This document shows positions 16,982-24,929 of a DNA stretch of 64,000 nucleotides, one piece after another. A program made the translations under genes and the position numbers. The stretch comes from JBCDCY01 sp039180875 (GTDB lineage: Bacteria; Pseudomonadota; Alphaproteobacteria; Rhodobacterales; Rhodobacteraceae): contig JBCDCY010000001.1 of assembly GCA_039180875.1 (NCBI GenBank), positions 558,001-622,000 on the forward strand. The letters run 5' to 3'. Position 1 is the stretch's first letter, and each line of letters starts with the position of its first letter. The notes under the pieces were generated by a model. The model worked only from the letters and a program-made list of their open reading frames with translations. It did no database searches and was not told the origin of the DNA.

Positions 16982-18253
16982 TCAGGTGTTCATCGAGTCG
17001 AAGAACTGCCCATTCGTCTTCGTCTGCTTCAACTTGCCGAGCAGAAACTCGATGGCATCGGTCGTCCCCATGGGATTGAGGATCCGGCGCAGCACGAACA
17101 TCTTGGTGAGTTCCCCCTTCTCGACCAGTAGATCCTCTTTCCGCGTGCCGGACTTCAGGATGTCCATCGACGGGAAGACGCGCTTGTCCGCCACCTTCCG
17201 ATCCAACACGATCTCGGAGTTACCGGTGCCCTTGAACTCCTCGAAGATCACCTCGTCCATCCGGCTGCCCGTGTCGATCAGCGCGGTGGCGATGATCGTC
17301 AGCGAGCCGCCTTCCTCGATATTGCGCGCCGCGCCGAAGAAGCGCTTCGGCCGCTGCAAGGCATTGGCATCGACGCCGCCGGTCAGCACCTTGCCGGAGC
17401 TCGGCACGACGGTGTTGTAGGCCCGGCCGAGCCGGGTGATCGAATCGAGCAGGATCACCACGTCCCGCCCATGCTCGACCAGGCGCTTCGCCTTCTCGAT
17501 CACCATCTCGCTCACCGCCACATGGCGCGTCGCCGGCTCATCGAAGGTGGAGCTCACCACCTCGCCGCGCACCGAGCGCTGCATGTCCGTCACCTCCTCC
17601 GGCCGCTCGTCGATCAGCAGCACGATGAGGTAGCATTCAGGATGGTTGTTCTCGATCGAATGGGCGATGTTCTGCAGCAGAACCGTCTTGCCGGTGCGCG
17701 GTGGGGCCACGATCAGGGCCCGCTGGCCCTTGCCGATCGGCGCCACCAGGTCGATCACCCGCGCCGACTTGTCCTTGATCGTCGGATCTTCAGTTTCCAT
17801 CTTCAGCCGCTCATCCGGGTATAGCGGCGTCAAATTGTCGAAGTGTACTTTGTGCTTCGCCCGCTCAGGCTCCTCAAAGTCAATCTTTGTGACTTTTACC
17901 AGACCGAAATACTTCTCTCCTTCACGTGGCGCTCGTATTGTTCCTTCGACAGTATCACCTGTTCTCAATGAATATTTTCGGATTTGATTGGGACTGATGT
18001 AAATATCGTCCGGTCCCGGTAGATAGTTGGCTTCCGGTGAGCGCAGGAAGCCGAAGCCGTCCTGCAACACTTCCAAGACGCCATCGCCTGAAATTTCGAC
18101 CCCTTCCTCCGCCATTTCCTTCAGGATGGCGAACATCATATCGCCTTTGCGCATGGTCGAGGCGTTCTCGATTTCGAGTTCCTCAGCCATGTTCAAAAGA
18201 TCGGCGGGGGTCTTCGCCTTCAAATCGGCGAGCGAAAGTTGAGTAATGTCCAT
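16982..18253 (-). CDS. rho: Transcription termination factor Rho
   Basis: Hexameric RNA helicase that terminates transcription. The 423 residues are the normal length: N-terminal helical domain, cold-shock-like RNA-binding domain (about 55-125, DGFGFLRSPEANYLPGPDD), Walker A APPRTGKT, Walker B VVILLDSITR, and the Q- and R-loop regions. Several AT-rich codons appear in the stretch at about 17,850-18,010, unlike its neighbours, but the protein is intact. The 125-base gap upstream contains a possible sigma70 promoter. Genes downstream (mnmE, mnmG) may be read through from it. Confidence 0.98.
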   Translation of the reverse strand: MDITQLSLADLKAKTPADLLNMAEELEIENASTMRKGDMMFAILKEMAEEGVEISGDGVLEVLQDGFGFLRSPEANYLPGPDDIYISPNQIRKYSLRTGDTVEGTIRAPREGEKYFGLVKVTKIDFEEPERAKHKVHFDNLTPLYPDERLKMETEDPTIKDKSARVIDLVAPIGKGQRALIVAPPRTGKTVLLQNIAHSIENNHPECYLIVLLIDERPEEVTDMQRSVRGEVVSSTFDEPATRHVAVSEMVIEKAKRLVEHGRDVVILLDSITRLGRAYNTVVPSSGKVLTGGVDANALQRPKRFFGAARNIEEGGSLTIIATALIDTGSRMDEVIFEEFKGTGNSEIVLDRKVADKRVFPSMDILKSGTRKEDLLVEKGELTKMFVLRRILNPMGTTDAIEFLLGKLKQTKTNGQFFDSMNT

Positions 18254-18337
18254 GATTGGTCCATGAAGCGCGGATCAGCGTCCAACTCGAGGTGATCCGA
18301 GTGCTGGGAATGGCGCCCTGGCCCGAGCGCTCCTTGC

Positions 18338-18366
18338 AAGATGGGTTGCCGCAGGCCGGATGTCAA
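18338..18366 (-). promoter_or_regulatory. Possible sigma70 promoter of rho
   Basis: A consensus -35 TTGACA (18366-18361) is followed after 17 bases by CATCTT (18343-18338), which matches three of six -10 positions. Transcription would start near 18330 and give a leader of about 77 bases ahead of the rho ATG. Support is by inspection only. Confidence 0.35.
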
Positions 18367-18378
18367 ATGTTGCGAGGC

Positions 18379-18834
18379 CTAAAAAGGTCGGACGATAACC
18401 ATCACCACGATCACGGCAAGCAACAGCGTCGGCACTTCGTTCATCCGGCGAAAGATCCGCCCCTCCCGGGTGTTGAGATCGGCCGCGAATTCCTTGCGCC
18501 GCCGGCCGAGCCAGTGGTGAAACCAGGTCATCGCCACGACCGCCGCGAACTTGACGTGAAACCAAACATCGCCGGTCCAGTCGACCGCGCCCGGCGTGAA
18601 CGCCAGGGTCAGTCCAAAGATCCAGGTGGCCATCATCGCCGGGTTCATGATGACGCGGTAGAGCTTGACCTCCATCAGCTTGAAGGTCTCGGCCATTTCG
18701 CTTCCCGGCACCGCCCGCTCGGCATGGTAGACGAAGAGCCTGGGCATGTAGAACAGCCCGGCCATCCAGGCCACCACAGCGATCACGTGCAGCGCCTTCG
18801 TCCACGGATAAAGCAGTGCCAGAACGTCGCCCAT
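18379..18834 (-). CDS. hemJ: Protoporphyrinogen oxidase HemJ
   Basis: Membrane protein of the HemJ (formerly UPF0093) family, which oxidises protoporphyrinogen IX to protoporphyrin IX in most alphaproteobacteria. About 151 residues with four hydrophobic helices. The family markers include a conserved His in the first helix (WTKALHVIAVVAWMAGLFYMPRLFVYH) and the motif RVIMNPAMMATWIFGL. Two in-frame ATGs at 18846 and 18834 are both plausible; the latter has GGGG upstream. It is the outermost minus-strand gene beside the proposed origin. Confidence 0.88.
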   Translation of the reverse strand: MGDVLALLYPWTKALHVIAVVAWMAGLFYMPRLFVYHAERAVPGSEMAETFKLMEVKLYRVIMNPAMMATWIFGLTLAFTPGAVDWTGDVWFHVKFAAVVAMTWFHHWLGRRRKEFAADLNTREGRIFRRMNEVPTLLLAVIVVMVIVRPF

Positions 18835-18846
18835 CGAACCCCGCAT

Positions 18847-19372
18847 CGCGTCGATGCTCGTATCCAATCCGTGCTTTTTCAGCCGAGTCAATTCGACCGT
18901 TGCCCGCGCCCCAATCCTTAAATTTATGAGAAATGAAAAAGGGATGTGGTTGTAGTTTGGCCGCTCTGAACCGGGGACAAAATCCGTGCACCGAAATCTC
19001 GTCAGTCCTGCGTTGGCCTTCGGGGATAAGCCGATCAATGTGGAGAGGAGTCATGGGCAGTGCCTGAGAAACGGGATCATGTGTGGAACGACTTGGTCAA
19101 CCAAAGGGTTCCGCTCGATCAGCATGGGGATGGATCAGTGGAAGATCATGCAGTGACATATGCAGCGGCCTGTGCATGAGGCTTTCTCCCCATGCGCTCG
19201 CATCCTGTGCCCAGATCGTTCCACAGGCAGCCTCGCCGCAAACCATGTGGACGAATTCAGGTTGCGGCGGGGCCGCCCTGTGCACCGATCTTGCGCCCAT
19301 GCTTCTCCACGGACTGCTCCCGGTGTTTGCGCACAGGACCATCCCCAGGAATATCGGCGGGAATAGGGCCCA
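18847..19372. other. oriC: Gene-free region proposed as the chromosomal replication origin (oriC)
   Basis: This 526-base gap holds no convincing gene. Transcription diverges from it: hemJ, rho, mnmE, mnmG, rsmG, parA and parB run leftward, ppsR, maf, aroE, coaE and dnaQ run rightward. In several Rhizobiales the origin lies at the left edge of ppsR-maf-aroE-coaE-dnaQ, next to heme genes. The AT-rich patch at about 18,913-18,958 could be the unwinding element. DnaA-box-like sequences are scattered: CGGGGATAA (19021-19029), TGTGGAGAG (about 19040), TGTGGAACGA (19082-19091) with its inverted copy at 19216-19225, and TGTGGACGA (19246-19254). None is a perfect TTATCCACA box. Two parS sites lie 3.5-5.5 kb away. 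Confidence 0.6.
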
Positions 19373-20209
19373 ATGACCGACAGATCGGGGCGCATCGTGG
19401 TCAAGCTCGTCTCCGATTCGACCGGAGAGACCGTGGCCAAGGCGGTCGAAGCGGCCGCGAACCTCTTCGCCGACATCGATCTCGTGCGGGAGCCCTTCGC
19501 CTTCGTGAACTCGGCCGAGCGTGTGGATCAGGTCGTCACCACCATCGCCGCACCCTCCGACATCGTGGTCTACACCATCGCCGACCGGGCGCTTGCGGCA
19601 CGACTGAAGGCGGGGGCGGAGCGAGCCGGCGCCCAGGTGATCCCCCTCCTCGATCCGGTGGTCGCGGCCCTGGCGGAGATCGGCGGCGCCCGCCAGATCG
19701 CCCAGCCCGGCCGCCAGCATGAGATCGACGATCGCTATTTTCGGCGGATGGAGGCGATCGACTTCGCCATCTCCCAGGACGACGGCCTGTCGGCTCGGCG
19801 CCTGCACCAGGCCGACGTCATCCTGATCGGCGCTTCGCGCACGTCAAAGACGCCGACCTGCATCTATCTCGGCTATCAGGGTGTGCGGGCCGCCAACGTG
19901 CCGCTCCTCCCCGGCCAGCCGGTGCCCGCGCCGCTGATCGAGGCGCAAGCGGCCGGCGTCCCCCTTGTCGGGCTGATCGTGGGGGCGAGCCGCCTCGCCC
20001 ATATAAGGGCAGCGCGCATCGACGCGCTCGGCGGCGCGCCCGAGACGGCCTATACCGACCCCGGACAGATCCGGGAGGAGCTGGCGGAGACCCGATTGAT
20101 CTTCGACCGGCTCGACATCCCGGTGATCGACGTCACCCGCCGCTCGATCGAGGAGACGGCCGCGGCCATCCAAGCCATCCTCCGCCAGCATCGCCGTCCG
20201 CCGCCATGA
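19373..20209 (+). CDS. ppsR: Pyruvate phosphate dikinase / PEP synthase regulatory protein (DUF299)
   Basis: Bifunctional kinase-pyrophosphorylase that controls pyruvate,phosphate dikinase or PEP synthase by phosphorylating a threonine using ADP and reversing it with phosphate. The 278 residues open with the family signature VKLVSDSTGETV and contain the P-loop-like GASRTSKTPTCIYLGYQG near residue 152. It is the first rightward gene next to the proposed origin and overlaps maf by four bases. Which of the two target enzymes it regulates cannot be told from this window. Confidence 0.94.
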   Translation: MTDRSGRIVVKLVSDSTGETVAKAVEAAANLFADIDLVREPFAFVNSAERVDQVVTTIAAPSDIVVYTIADRALAARLKAGAERAGAQVIPLLDPVVAALAEIGGARQIAQPGRQHEIDDRYFRRMEAIDFAISQDDGLSARRLHQADVILIGASRTSKTPTCIYLGYQGVRAANVPLLPGQPVPAPLIEAQAAGVPLVGLIVGASRLAHIRAARIDALGGAPETAYTDPGQIREELAETRLIFDRLDIPVIDVTRRSIEETAAAIQAILRQHRRPPP

Positions 20210-20805
20210 CGACAGCGCTCGTCCTCGCCTCCACCTCCGCGACCCGCGCCAGCCTGCTCCGCTCCGTTGGCCTCACGTTCGAAACGGCGGCGCCTCGGGT
20301 GGACGAGGCGAGCGTGAAGGCCTCCATGCTGGCCGAAGGGAGCGCCCCGCGCGACATCGCCGATACCCTGGCGGAGCTTAAGGCGCGCCGGGTCGCCCAA
20401 CATCATCCTGGCGCCCTGGTTCTAGGGGCCGATCAGGTCCTGGTGCACGACGACCACCTCTTCGACAAACCCGCGACAATCGAAGACGCCCGCGCCCATC
20501 TCCGCGCCCTTCGCGGCGCCACCCACAGTCTGCTCTCCGCCGCCGTGATCGTGGAGGATGGCCGGCCGATCTGGCGCCAGATCGGCCGGGCGCAGCTCAC
20601 CATGCGGCCCTTCTCCGACCGCTTCCTCGAGGACTACCTCTTGGCGGAGGGAGAAGACTTGCTCTCCAGCGTGGGAGCCTACAAGGTGGAAGCGCGCGGC
20701 GCGCAGCTCTTCTCTCGCGTCCAGGGTGACTATTTCTCCGTTCTCGGGCTGCCTTTGCTCGAGGTGCTCGGTTTCCTGCGCGCACGGGGGGTGTGCATCG
20801 AATGA
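20206..20805 (+). CDS. Maf-family nucleotide pyrophosphatase
   Basis: House-cleaning pyrophosphatase of the Maf/YceF family that hydrolyses non-canonical or excess nucleoside triphosphates. The 199 residues have the N-terminal LASTSATRASLL motif, LGADQVLV with the active-site acidic residue, and the segment GEDLLSSVGAYKVEARGAQLF. It starts in an ATGA overlap with ppsR and ends in an ATGA overlap with aroE. In alphaproteobacteria this copy beside ppsR is the origin-proximal Maf paralogue. Confidence 0.93.
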   Translation: MTTALVLASTSATRASLLRSVGLTFETAAPRVDEASVKASMLAEGSAPRDIADTLAELKARRVAQHHPGALVLGADQVLVHDDHLFDKPATIEDARAHLRALRGATHSLLSAAVIVEDGRPIWRQIGRAQLTMRPFSDRFLEDYLLAEGEDLLSSVGAYKVEARGAQLFSRVQGDYFSVLGLPLLEVLGFLRARGVCIE

Positions 20806-21635
20806 CGGAGCCCAGGCCGCCACTCGCCGGCGTCGTCGGATGGCCGATCTCGCACAGTCGCTCCCCCCGTCTGCACGGCCACTGGCTGGCACGGCACGGC
20901 CTCGACGGTCACTACATCCCCCTCGGCCTGCCGGCCCAGGATTTCGAGGCTGGCGTGCGCCATCTGCCGCGTCTCGGCTTTCGCGGCATCAACGTGACGA
21001 TCCCCTACAAAGAAACAGTGCTCGCCATCGCCACCCGGGTGAGCGATCGGGCAGCCCTGATCGGCTCGGCCAATATGGTGACGTTTCGCGAGGATGGCGG
21101 CATCCTGGCCGACAACACCGACGGCGTGGGCTTCATCGCCAGCCTGGCAAGTGCCGCATCGGATTGGCGCGCCTCCCAAGGCCCGGCCCTGGTGATCGGT
21201 GCGGGCGGTGCCGCCCGGGCCGTCGTCTCCGCCCTTCTGGCCGAGCGGGTGCCGGAGGTGCGGGTGGCCAACCGCACCCGCCAACGGGCCGAGATGTTGC
21301 AGGAGCAGTTTGGCGCCCGCATCGTGGTGGTCGACTGGAACCGGGCGAGTGACGCGATGGACGGCGCCAAGACCATCGTCAACGCCACCTCCCTCGGCAT
21401 GATGAACCAGGGCGAACTGAACGTGACCTTCGCCGCCGCACCCTATGACGCGCTCGCCACCGATCTGGTCTACACGCCGATCAACACGCCGTTCCTGCAA
21501 AAGGCCCGGGCCCAGGGCCTGCGCACCGTCGACGGTCTCGGCATGTTGCTGCACCAGGCGGTGCCCTGTTTCGAGAGCTGGTTCGGCACCCGGCCGAAGG
21601 TCGACGACGCGGCAAGGGCCGCAATCTCCGGGTGA
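20802..21635 (+). CDS. aroE: Shikimate dehydrogenase (NADP+)
   Basis: Reduces 3-dehydroshikimate to shikimate in aromatic amino-acid synthesis. The 277 residues show the substrate-binding GWPISHSRSPRLH, the catalytic lysine in NVTIPYKE, NTDGVGF and the NADP-binding glycine loop VIGAGGAARAVVSALL followed by NRTRQRAE. The ATG at 20802 overlaps the maf stop (ATGA); an in-frame GTG nine bases earlier is less likely. It is coupled to coaE by a four-base overlap. Confidence 0.97.
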   Translation: MTEPRPPLAGVVGWPISHSRSPRLHGHWLARHGLDGHYIPLGLPAQDFEAGVRHLPRLGFRGINVTIPYKETVLAIATRVSDRAALIGSANMVTFREDGGILADNTDGVGFIASLASAASDWRASQGPALVIGAGGAARAVVSALLAERVPEVRVANRTRQRAEMLQEQFGARIVVVDWNRASDAMDGAKTIVNATSLGMMNQGELNVTFAAAPYDALATDLVYTPINTPFLQKARAQGLRTVDGLGMLLHQAVPCFESWFGTRPKVDDAARAAISG

Positions 21636-22246
21636 GCCCGGCCGACCGGCCCCTCCATCTCGGCCTCACCGGGTCCATCGGCATGGGCAAATCGACCACG
21701 GCGGGCTTCTTTCGCGAGGCCGGCGTGCCGGTCTGGGATGCCGACGCAGCGGTGCACCGGATCTACGCGAACGACCGCGGCGTGGCGGCGGAGATCGGCG
21801 CCCTGGTGCCCACCGCCATCCGCGACGGCCAGGTCCAGCGCCCGGCGCTGCGCGACGCCATCGCGACCGATGCCGGGCTCCTCAAGCGGATCGAGGCGAT
21901 CGTCCATCCTCGGGTCGCCGCCGACCGGGCAGCGTTTCTGGCGGAGGCCGGCGACGCCTCCCTCGTCGTCCTCGACATCCCGCTCCTCTTCGAAACCGGG
22001 GGCGAGGCCATCGTCGACGCCGTCCTCGTCGTCACCGCCCCGGCAGAGGTGCAGCGCGCCCGCGTTCTCGCCCGCCCTGGCATGACGGAGGCGCAGTTTA
22101 AGCACATCCTCGGCCGCCAGGTCCCGGACGCGGAGAAGCGGGCGCGGGCCGACCATGTCATCGACACCTCCCGCGGTCTGGACGCCGCCCGGGCCGACGT
22201 GCATGACCTTATCGAGCGACTGACGGGAGGGACGTCCGATGCGTGA
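21632..22246 (+). CDS. coaE: Dephospho-CoA kinase
   Basis: Last enzyme of coenzyme A synthesis, phosphorylating dephospho-CoA at the 3'-hydroxyl. The 204 residues carry the P-loop GLTGSIGMGKSTTAGFF, the DAD segment WDADAAVH and the lid region VLARPGMTEAQFKHILGRQ. Translation starts at GTG 21632, overlapping the aroE stop, and the 3' end overlaps dnaQ by eight bases. coaBC, which acts earlier in the same pathway, is also in this window. Confidence 0.96.
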   Translation: MSPADRPLHLGLTGSIGMGKSTTAGFFREAGVPVWDADAAVHRIYANDRGVAAEIGALVPTAIRDGQVQRPALRDAIATDAGLLKRIEAIVHPRVAADRAAFLAEAGDASLVVLDIPLLFETGGEAIVDAVLVVTAPAEVQRARVLARPGMTEAQFKHILGRQVPDAEKRARADHVIDTSRGLDAARADVHDLIERLTGGTSDA

Positions 22247-22934
22247 GATCGTGCTCGATACCGAGACGACGGGCCTCGACCCCGCCACCGGCGACCGGAT
22301 CATCGAGATCGGCGCGGTGGAGCTCTTCAACCATCTGCCGACCGGTGAGAGCTTTCACCGCTACCTCAACCCCGACCGCAGCGTCTCGGACGGCGCAGTG
22401 GCGGTGCACGGTCTGACCGATGCGTTCCTGGCCGACAAGCCGCGCTTTGCCGAGGTGGCCGATGACTTTCTGAGCTTCATCGGCGAGGCCAAGCTGGTCA
22501 TCCACAACGCCGCTTTCGATATGGGTTTCCTGAACGCGGAGCTGGCGCGGCTCGACCGCACCCCGCTGCGCGACGAACAGGCCATCGACACACTGGAGAT
22601 CGCCCGCCGCCGGTATCCGGGCGCGCGCAACTCGCTCGATGCGCTTTGTGCCCGCTTCGGTGTCGACAACTCAGCCCGGGAAAAGCACGGTGCGCTGCTC
22701 GACGCCGAGATCCTGGCTCATGTTTATCTGGAGCTGGTGGGCGGCCGGCAGCCGGGCCTCGAACTGGCAAGCAATCGGGGCACAACGGTGAGCACCTCAA
22801 GCAATCCGGGCGACTGGCAGCCGCCCGTCCGGCCCCGGGCCCTGCCCGAACGCCTGACGGCGGAGGAGCGGGCGGCCCACGCCGCAATGCTGGCCGAGCT
22901 CGGTACCCCGTCGACCTGGCCGCCCGAAAGCTGA
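22239..22934 (+). CDS. dnaQ: DNA polymerase III epsilon subunit (proofreading exonuclease)
   Basis: 3'-5' proofreading exonuclease of the replicative polymerase. The 231 residues include the DEDDh motifs: Exo I LDTETTGLDPATGDRIIEIG, Exo II VIHNAAFDMGFLNAEL and Exo III REKHGALLDAEILAHVY. The C-terminal tail (about 190-231), which binds the alpha subunit in other DnaQ proteins, is present. It closes the ppsR-maf-aroE-coaE-dnaQ operon and converges on secB across 22 bases. Confidence 0.97.
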   Translation: MREIVLDTETTGLDPATGDRIIEIGAVELFNHLPTGESFHRYLNPDRSVSDGAVAVHGLTDAFLADKPRFAEVADDFLSFIGEAKLVIHNAAFDMGFLNAELARLDRTPLRDEQAIDTLEIARRRYPGARNSLDALCARFGVDNSAREKHGALLDAEILAHVYLELVGGRQPGLELASNRGTTVSTSSNPGDWQPPVRPRALPERLTAEERAAHAAMLAELGTPSTWPPES

Positions 22935-22956
22935 GGGCCTAAAGCCGCGCGGTGCC

Positions 22957-23478
22957 TCAGACCGACCCGGCCGCGTCGCCGTCGCCACCCTGGGCGGCCC
23001 GGCGGCGCTCCACCTCCTGGCGGTAGAGCTGCAGGAAGTCGATGTTGTCGATGTTGAGCGGCGGAAAGCCCCCGTCGCGGGTGATGTCGCCCACCACCCG
23101 GCGGAGATAGGGAAAGATCATCCGCGGGCATTCGATCATCAGGAACGGGTGAAGCTGGGCGTCCTGCACGTTCTCGATGTGGAAGAGACCGGCATAGTCG
23201 AGCTCCAGCAGGAACACCTTCTCCGATCCCGCCGTCGCCTCGACGTTGAGCTTCAGCATGACCTCGAACCGGCTGTCCTCCCGCCGGGCGGCGTCGATGT
23301 TGACCTGCACGCGGATGTCGGGCTTGACCTCGGACTGGGTAATCGACTTCTGCGCGGCGATGTTCTCAAAGGAGAGATCGCGGATGTATTGGGAGAGGAC
23401 CCGAAGGCGCGGTGTCGCCTGCCCGTCGCCCGCGGCGGGGGCTGCTGCCGTGTCCGCGCCGTTTTCCGTCTCGGCCAT
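22957..23478 (-). CDS. secB: Protein-export chaperone SecB
   Basis: Tetrameric cytoplasmic chaperone that keeps preproteins unfolded and passes them to SecA. The 173 residues show the SecB core: LSQYIRDLSFENI, a beta-strand region VMLKLNVEATAGSEKVFLLEL, and the conserved CPRMIFPYLRRVVGDITRDGGFPPL followed by the C-terminal helix. The ATG at 23478 is chosen over an in-frame start 165 bases earlier, which would add an arginine/proline-rich extension unlike the family. It sits beside fxsA, as is usual in alphaproteobacteria. Confidence 0.97.
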   Translation of the reverse strand: MAETENGADTAAAPAAGDGQATPRLRVLSQYIRDLSFENIAAQKSITQSEVKPDIRVQVNIDAARREDSRFEVMLKLNVEATAGSEKVFLLELDYAGLFHIENVQDAQLHPFLMIECPRMIFPYLRRVVGDITRDGGFPPLNIDNIDFLQLYRQEVERRRAAQGGDGDAAGSV

Positions 23479-23575
23479 GTCTCTCGGTCCTTTTATTGTA
23501 CGATCTCTGCTGCGGCCTCTTAGCACCAAGGGCCAGTTGGAACAATCGCTTGGGGGAGGGGTCGGCCGGCGGCGT

Positions 23576-24052
23576 TTAGGGACGCCGGCGCCAGTCCGAA
23601 TCCGGGTTGGGCGGCCGGCGCTCGTCCTCGTCGACCACATCATACTCGCCGTCGATCACGGTGTCGCGTGCCGGCCGGCTTGGCCCCGGCTCCCCAACGG
23701 TGCGGATCTGCACCCGCCGCGCGATGAAGCGGATCGCCGCCGCCCGCACCGGCTGGAAGAGCAGCGACAGGCCCACGGCATCGGTGAAGAAGCCCGGGGT
23801 GAGCAACAGCAGCCCGGCCGCTAGGATCAGGGCACCGTGGGCCAGCGGCCCGGTGGGATCGGCCCGATTGGCTAAGCGGGTCTGGATCTCCTGCATCGTC
23901 GCCACGCCCTGGGCCCGCAGCAACAGCGTGCCTGAGAGCGCGGTCAGCACCACGATCGCCAGGGTCGGCCACAGGCCAATCGCGCCGCCGACTTCGATGA
24001 AGAGGGCGATTTCGATGATCGGCATTGCGACCAGCAGGAGGAACAGCCACAT
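23576..24052 (-). CDS. fxsA: FxsA family cytoplasmic membrane protein
   Basis: FxsA-family membrane protein of 158 residues; E. coli FxsA alleviates F-plasmid exclusion of phage T7, but its normal role is unknown. Two pairs of hydrophobic segments flank the signature LLLRAQGVATMQEI, and LLLLTPGFFTDAVGLSLL forms the third helix. The tail after residue 120 is hydrophilic and acidic. The ATG at 24052 matches the family N-terminus (MWLFLLLVAMPIIEIALFIEVG). It diverges from the Tim44-domain gene across a 175-base gap. Confidence 0.93.
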   Translation of the reverse strand: MWLFLLLVAMPIIEIALFIEVGGAIGLWPTLAIVVLTALSGTLLLRAQGVATMQEIQTRLANRADPTGPLAHGALILAAGLLLLTPGFFTDAVGLSLLFQPVRAAAIRFIARRVQIRTVGEPGPSRPARDTVIDGEYDVVDEDERRPPNPDSDWRRRP

Positions 24053-24227
24053 GCGGCACAGGCTCCGTTGGCATTCATCGCTCCGGCGCATTAGACATGA
24101 CGCGCGGATACCCCTACATAAGGGGCCGCAGGTGCGCCGAACAGGGACGAGCCGGCCGAGATGGCGCTGGAGCGTTATGTGATAGGGTCGCACGAAGCGA
24201 CTCTGCCGGACGAAGGAAGGCCCAAAG

Positions 24228-24893
24228 ATGGGATCGAGCCTGTTCCAAATTATCATTCTGGCCGGGATCGCGCTGTTCCTTCTCTTGCGGCTGCGCGGTG
24301 TCCTCGGCACCCGCACCGGGTTCGAGCCGCCGCGGAGTGAGGGCACGGCCGAGAGCCGGCGGGACGACCGGCCGTTCGAGGTGATCGAGGGTGGCGGCGT
24401 CGACCACGACATCGCCGATCTGACCGATCCCGACAGCGACGCGGGCCAGGCGCTCGCCGCGATGAAGCGGGTCGAGCCCGAGTTCTCCGCCCAGGAATTC
24501 CTGCACGGCGCCCGCCAGGCCTACGAGATGATCCTGATGGCGTTCGAGCACGGCGATCTGGCCACGCTGGAGCAATTCCTCGCCCCCGACGTCTATGCCG
24601 GCTTCCGCGACGTGGTGGAGCAGCGGGCCGACCAGGGCTTGCAGGTCGAGGCGCGCTTCGTCGGCATCCGCGAGGTCTCGATCCGCGACGCCCATTACGA
24701 TGCCGAGACGCAAGAGGCCGACATCACCGTGCGCTTCGTCGGCGAGCTTTCCTCCGTCGTGCGCGACCGGGAGGGGACGGTGGTCGAGGGCGACTTGGCC
24801 GAGATCAAGCAGCAGCGCGACAGCTGGACCTTCTCCCGCCTGATGGCGTCGGAAAACCCGAACTGGCTGCTGGTGGCCACCGGCGCCGAATAG
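24228..24893 (+). CDS. Tim44/TimA-domain membrane-anchored protein
   Basis: A 221-residue protein with one N-terminal membrane helix (about 4-22), a hydrophilic acidic linker and a C-terminal Tim44-like domain (about 75-215), starting at FSAQEFLHGARQAYEMILMAFEHGD and ending near WTFSRLMASENPNWLLVATG. Related alphaproteobacterial proteins (TimA) resemble the mitochondrial import motor subunit Tim44, but their bacterial role is not settled. It is a conserved neighbour of fxsA and secB and heads the run to mltA, smr and the ThDP enzyme. Confidence 0.9.
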   Translation: MGSSLFQIIILAGIALFLLLRLRGVLGTRTGFEPPRSEGTAESRRDDRPFEVIEGGGVDHDIADLTDPDSDAGQALAAMKRVEPEFSAQEFLHGARQAYEMILMAFEHGDLATLEQFLAPDVYAGFRDVVEQRADQGLQVEARFVGIREVSIRDAHYDAETQEADITVRFVGELSSVVRDREGTVVEGDLAEIKQQRDSWTFSRLMASENPNWLLVATGAE

Positions 24894-24929
24894 CGAGCAC
24901 TTTCAGGGCGCGGGCCGAACGGGGGGGTC

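Noticed and set aside
18847..19372. A canonical TTATCCACA DnaA box within the proposed origin
   Set aside because: None was found; only imperfect TGTGG-core matches occur, so box positions are given as candidates.
19083..19376. 97-codon plus-strand frame within the proposed origin
   Set aside because: No domain, Cys/Ala-rich, no good ribosome binding site, and it would overlap DnaA-like boxes. Left as non-coding.
23479..23643. Longer N-terminus of SecB
   Set aside because: The extension is Arg/Pro-rich and unlike SecB; the ATG at 23478 gives the normal protein.
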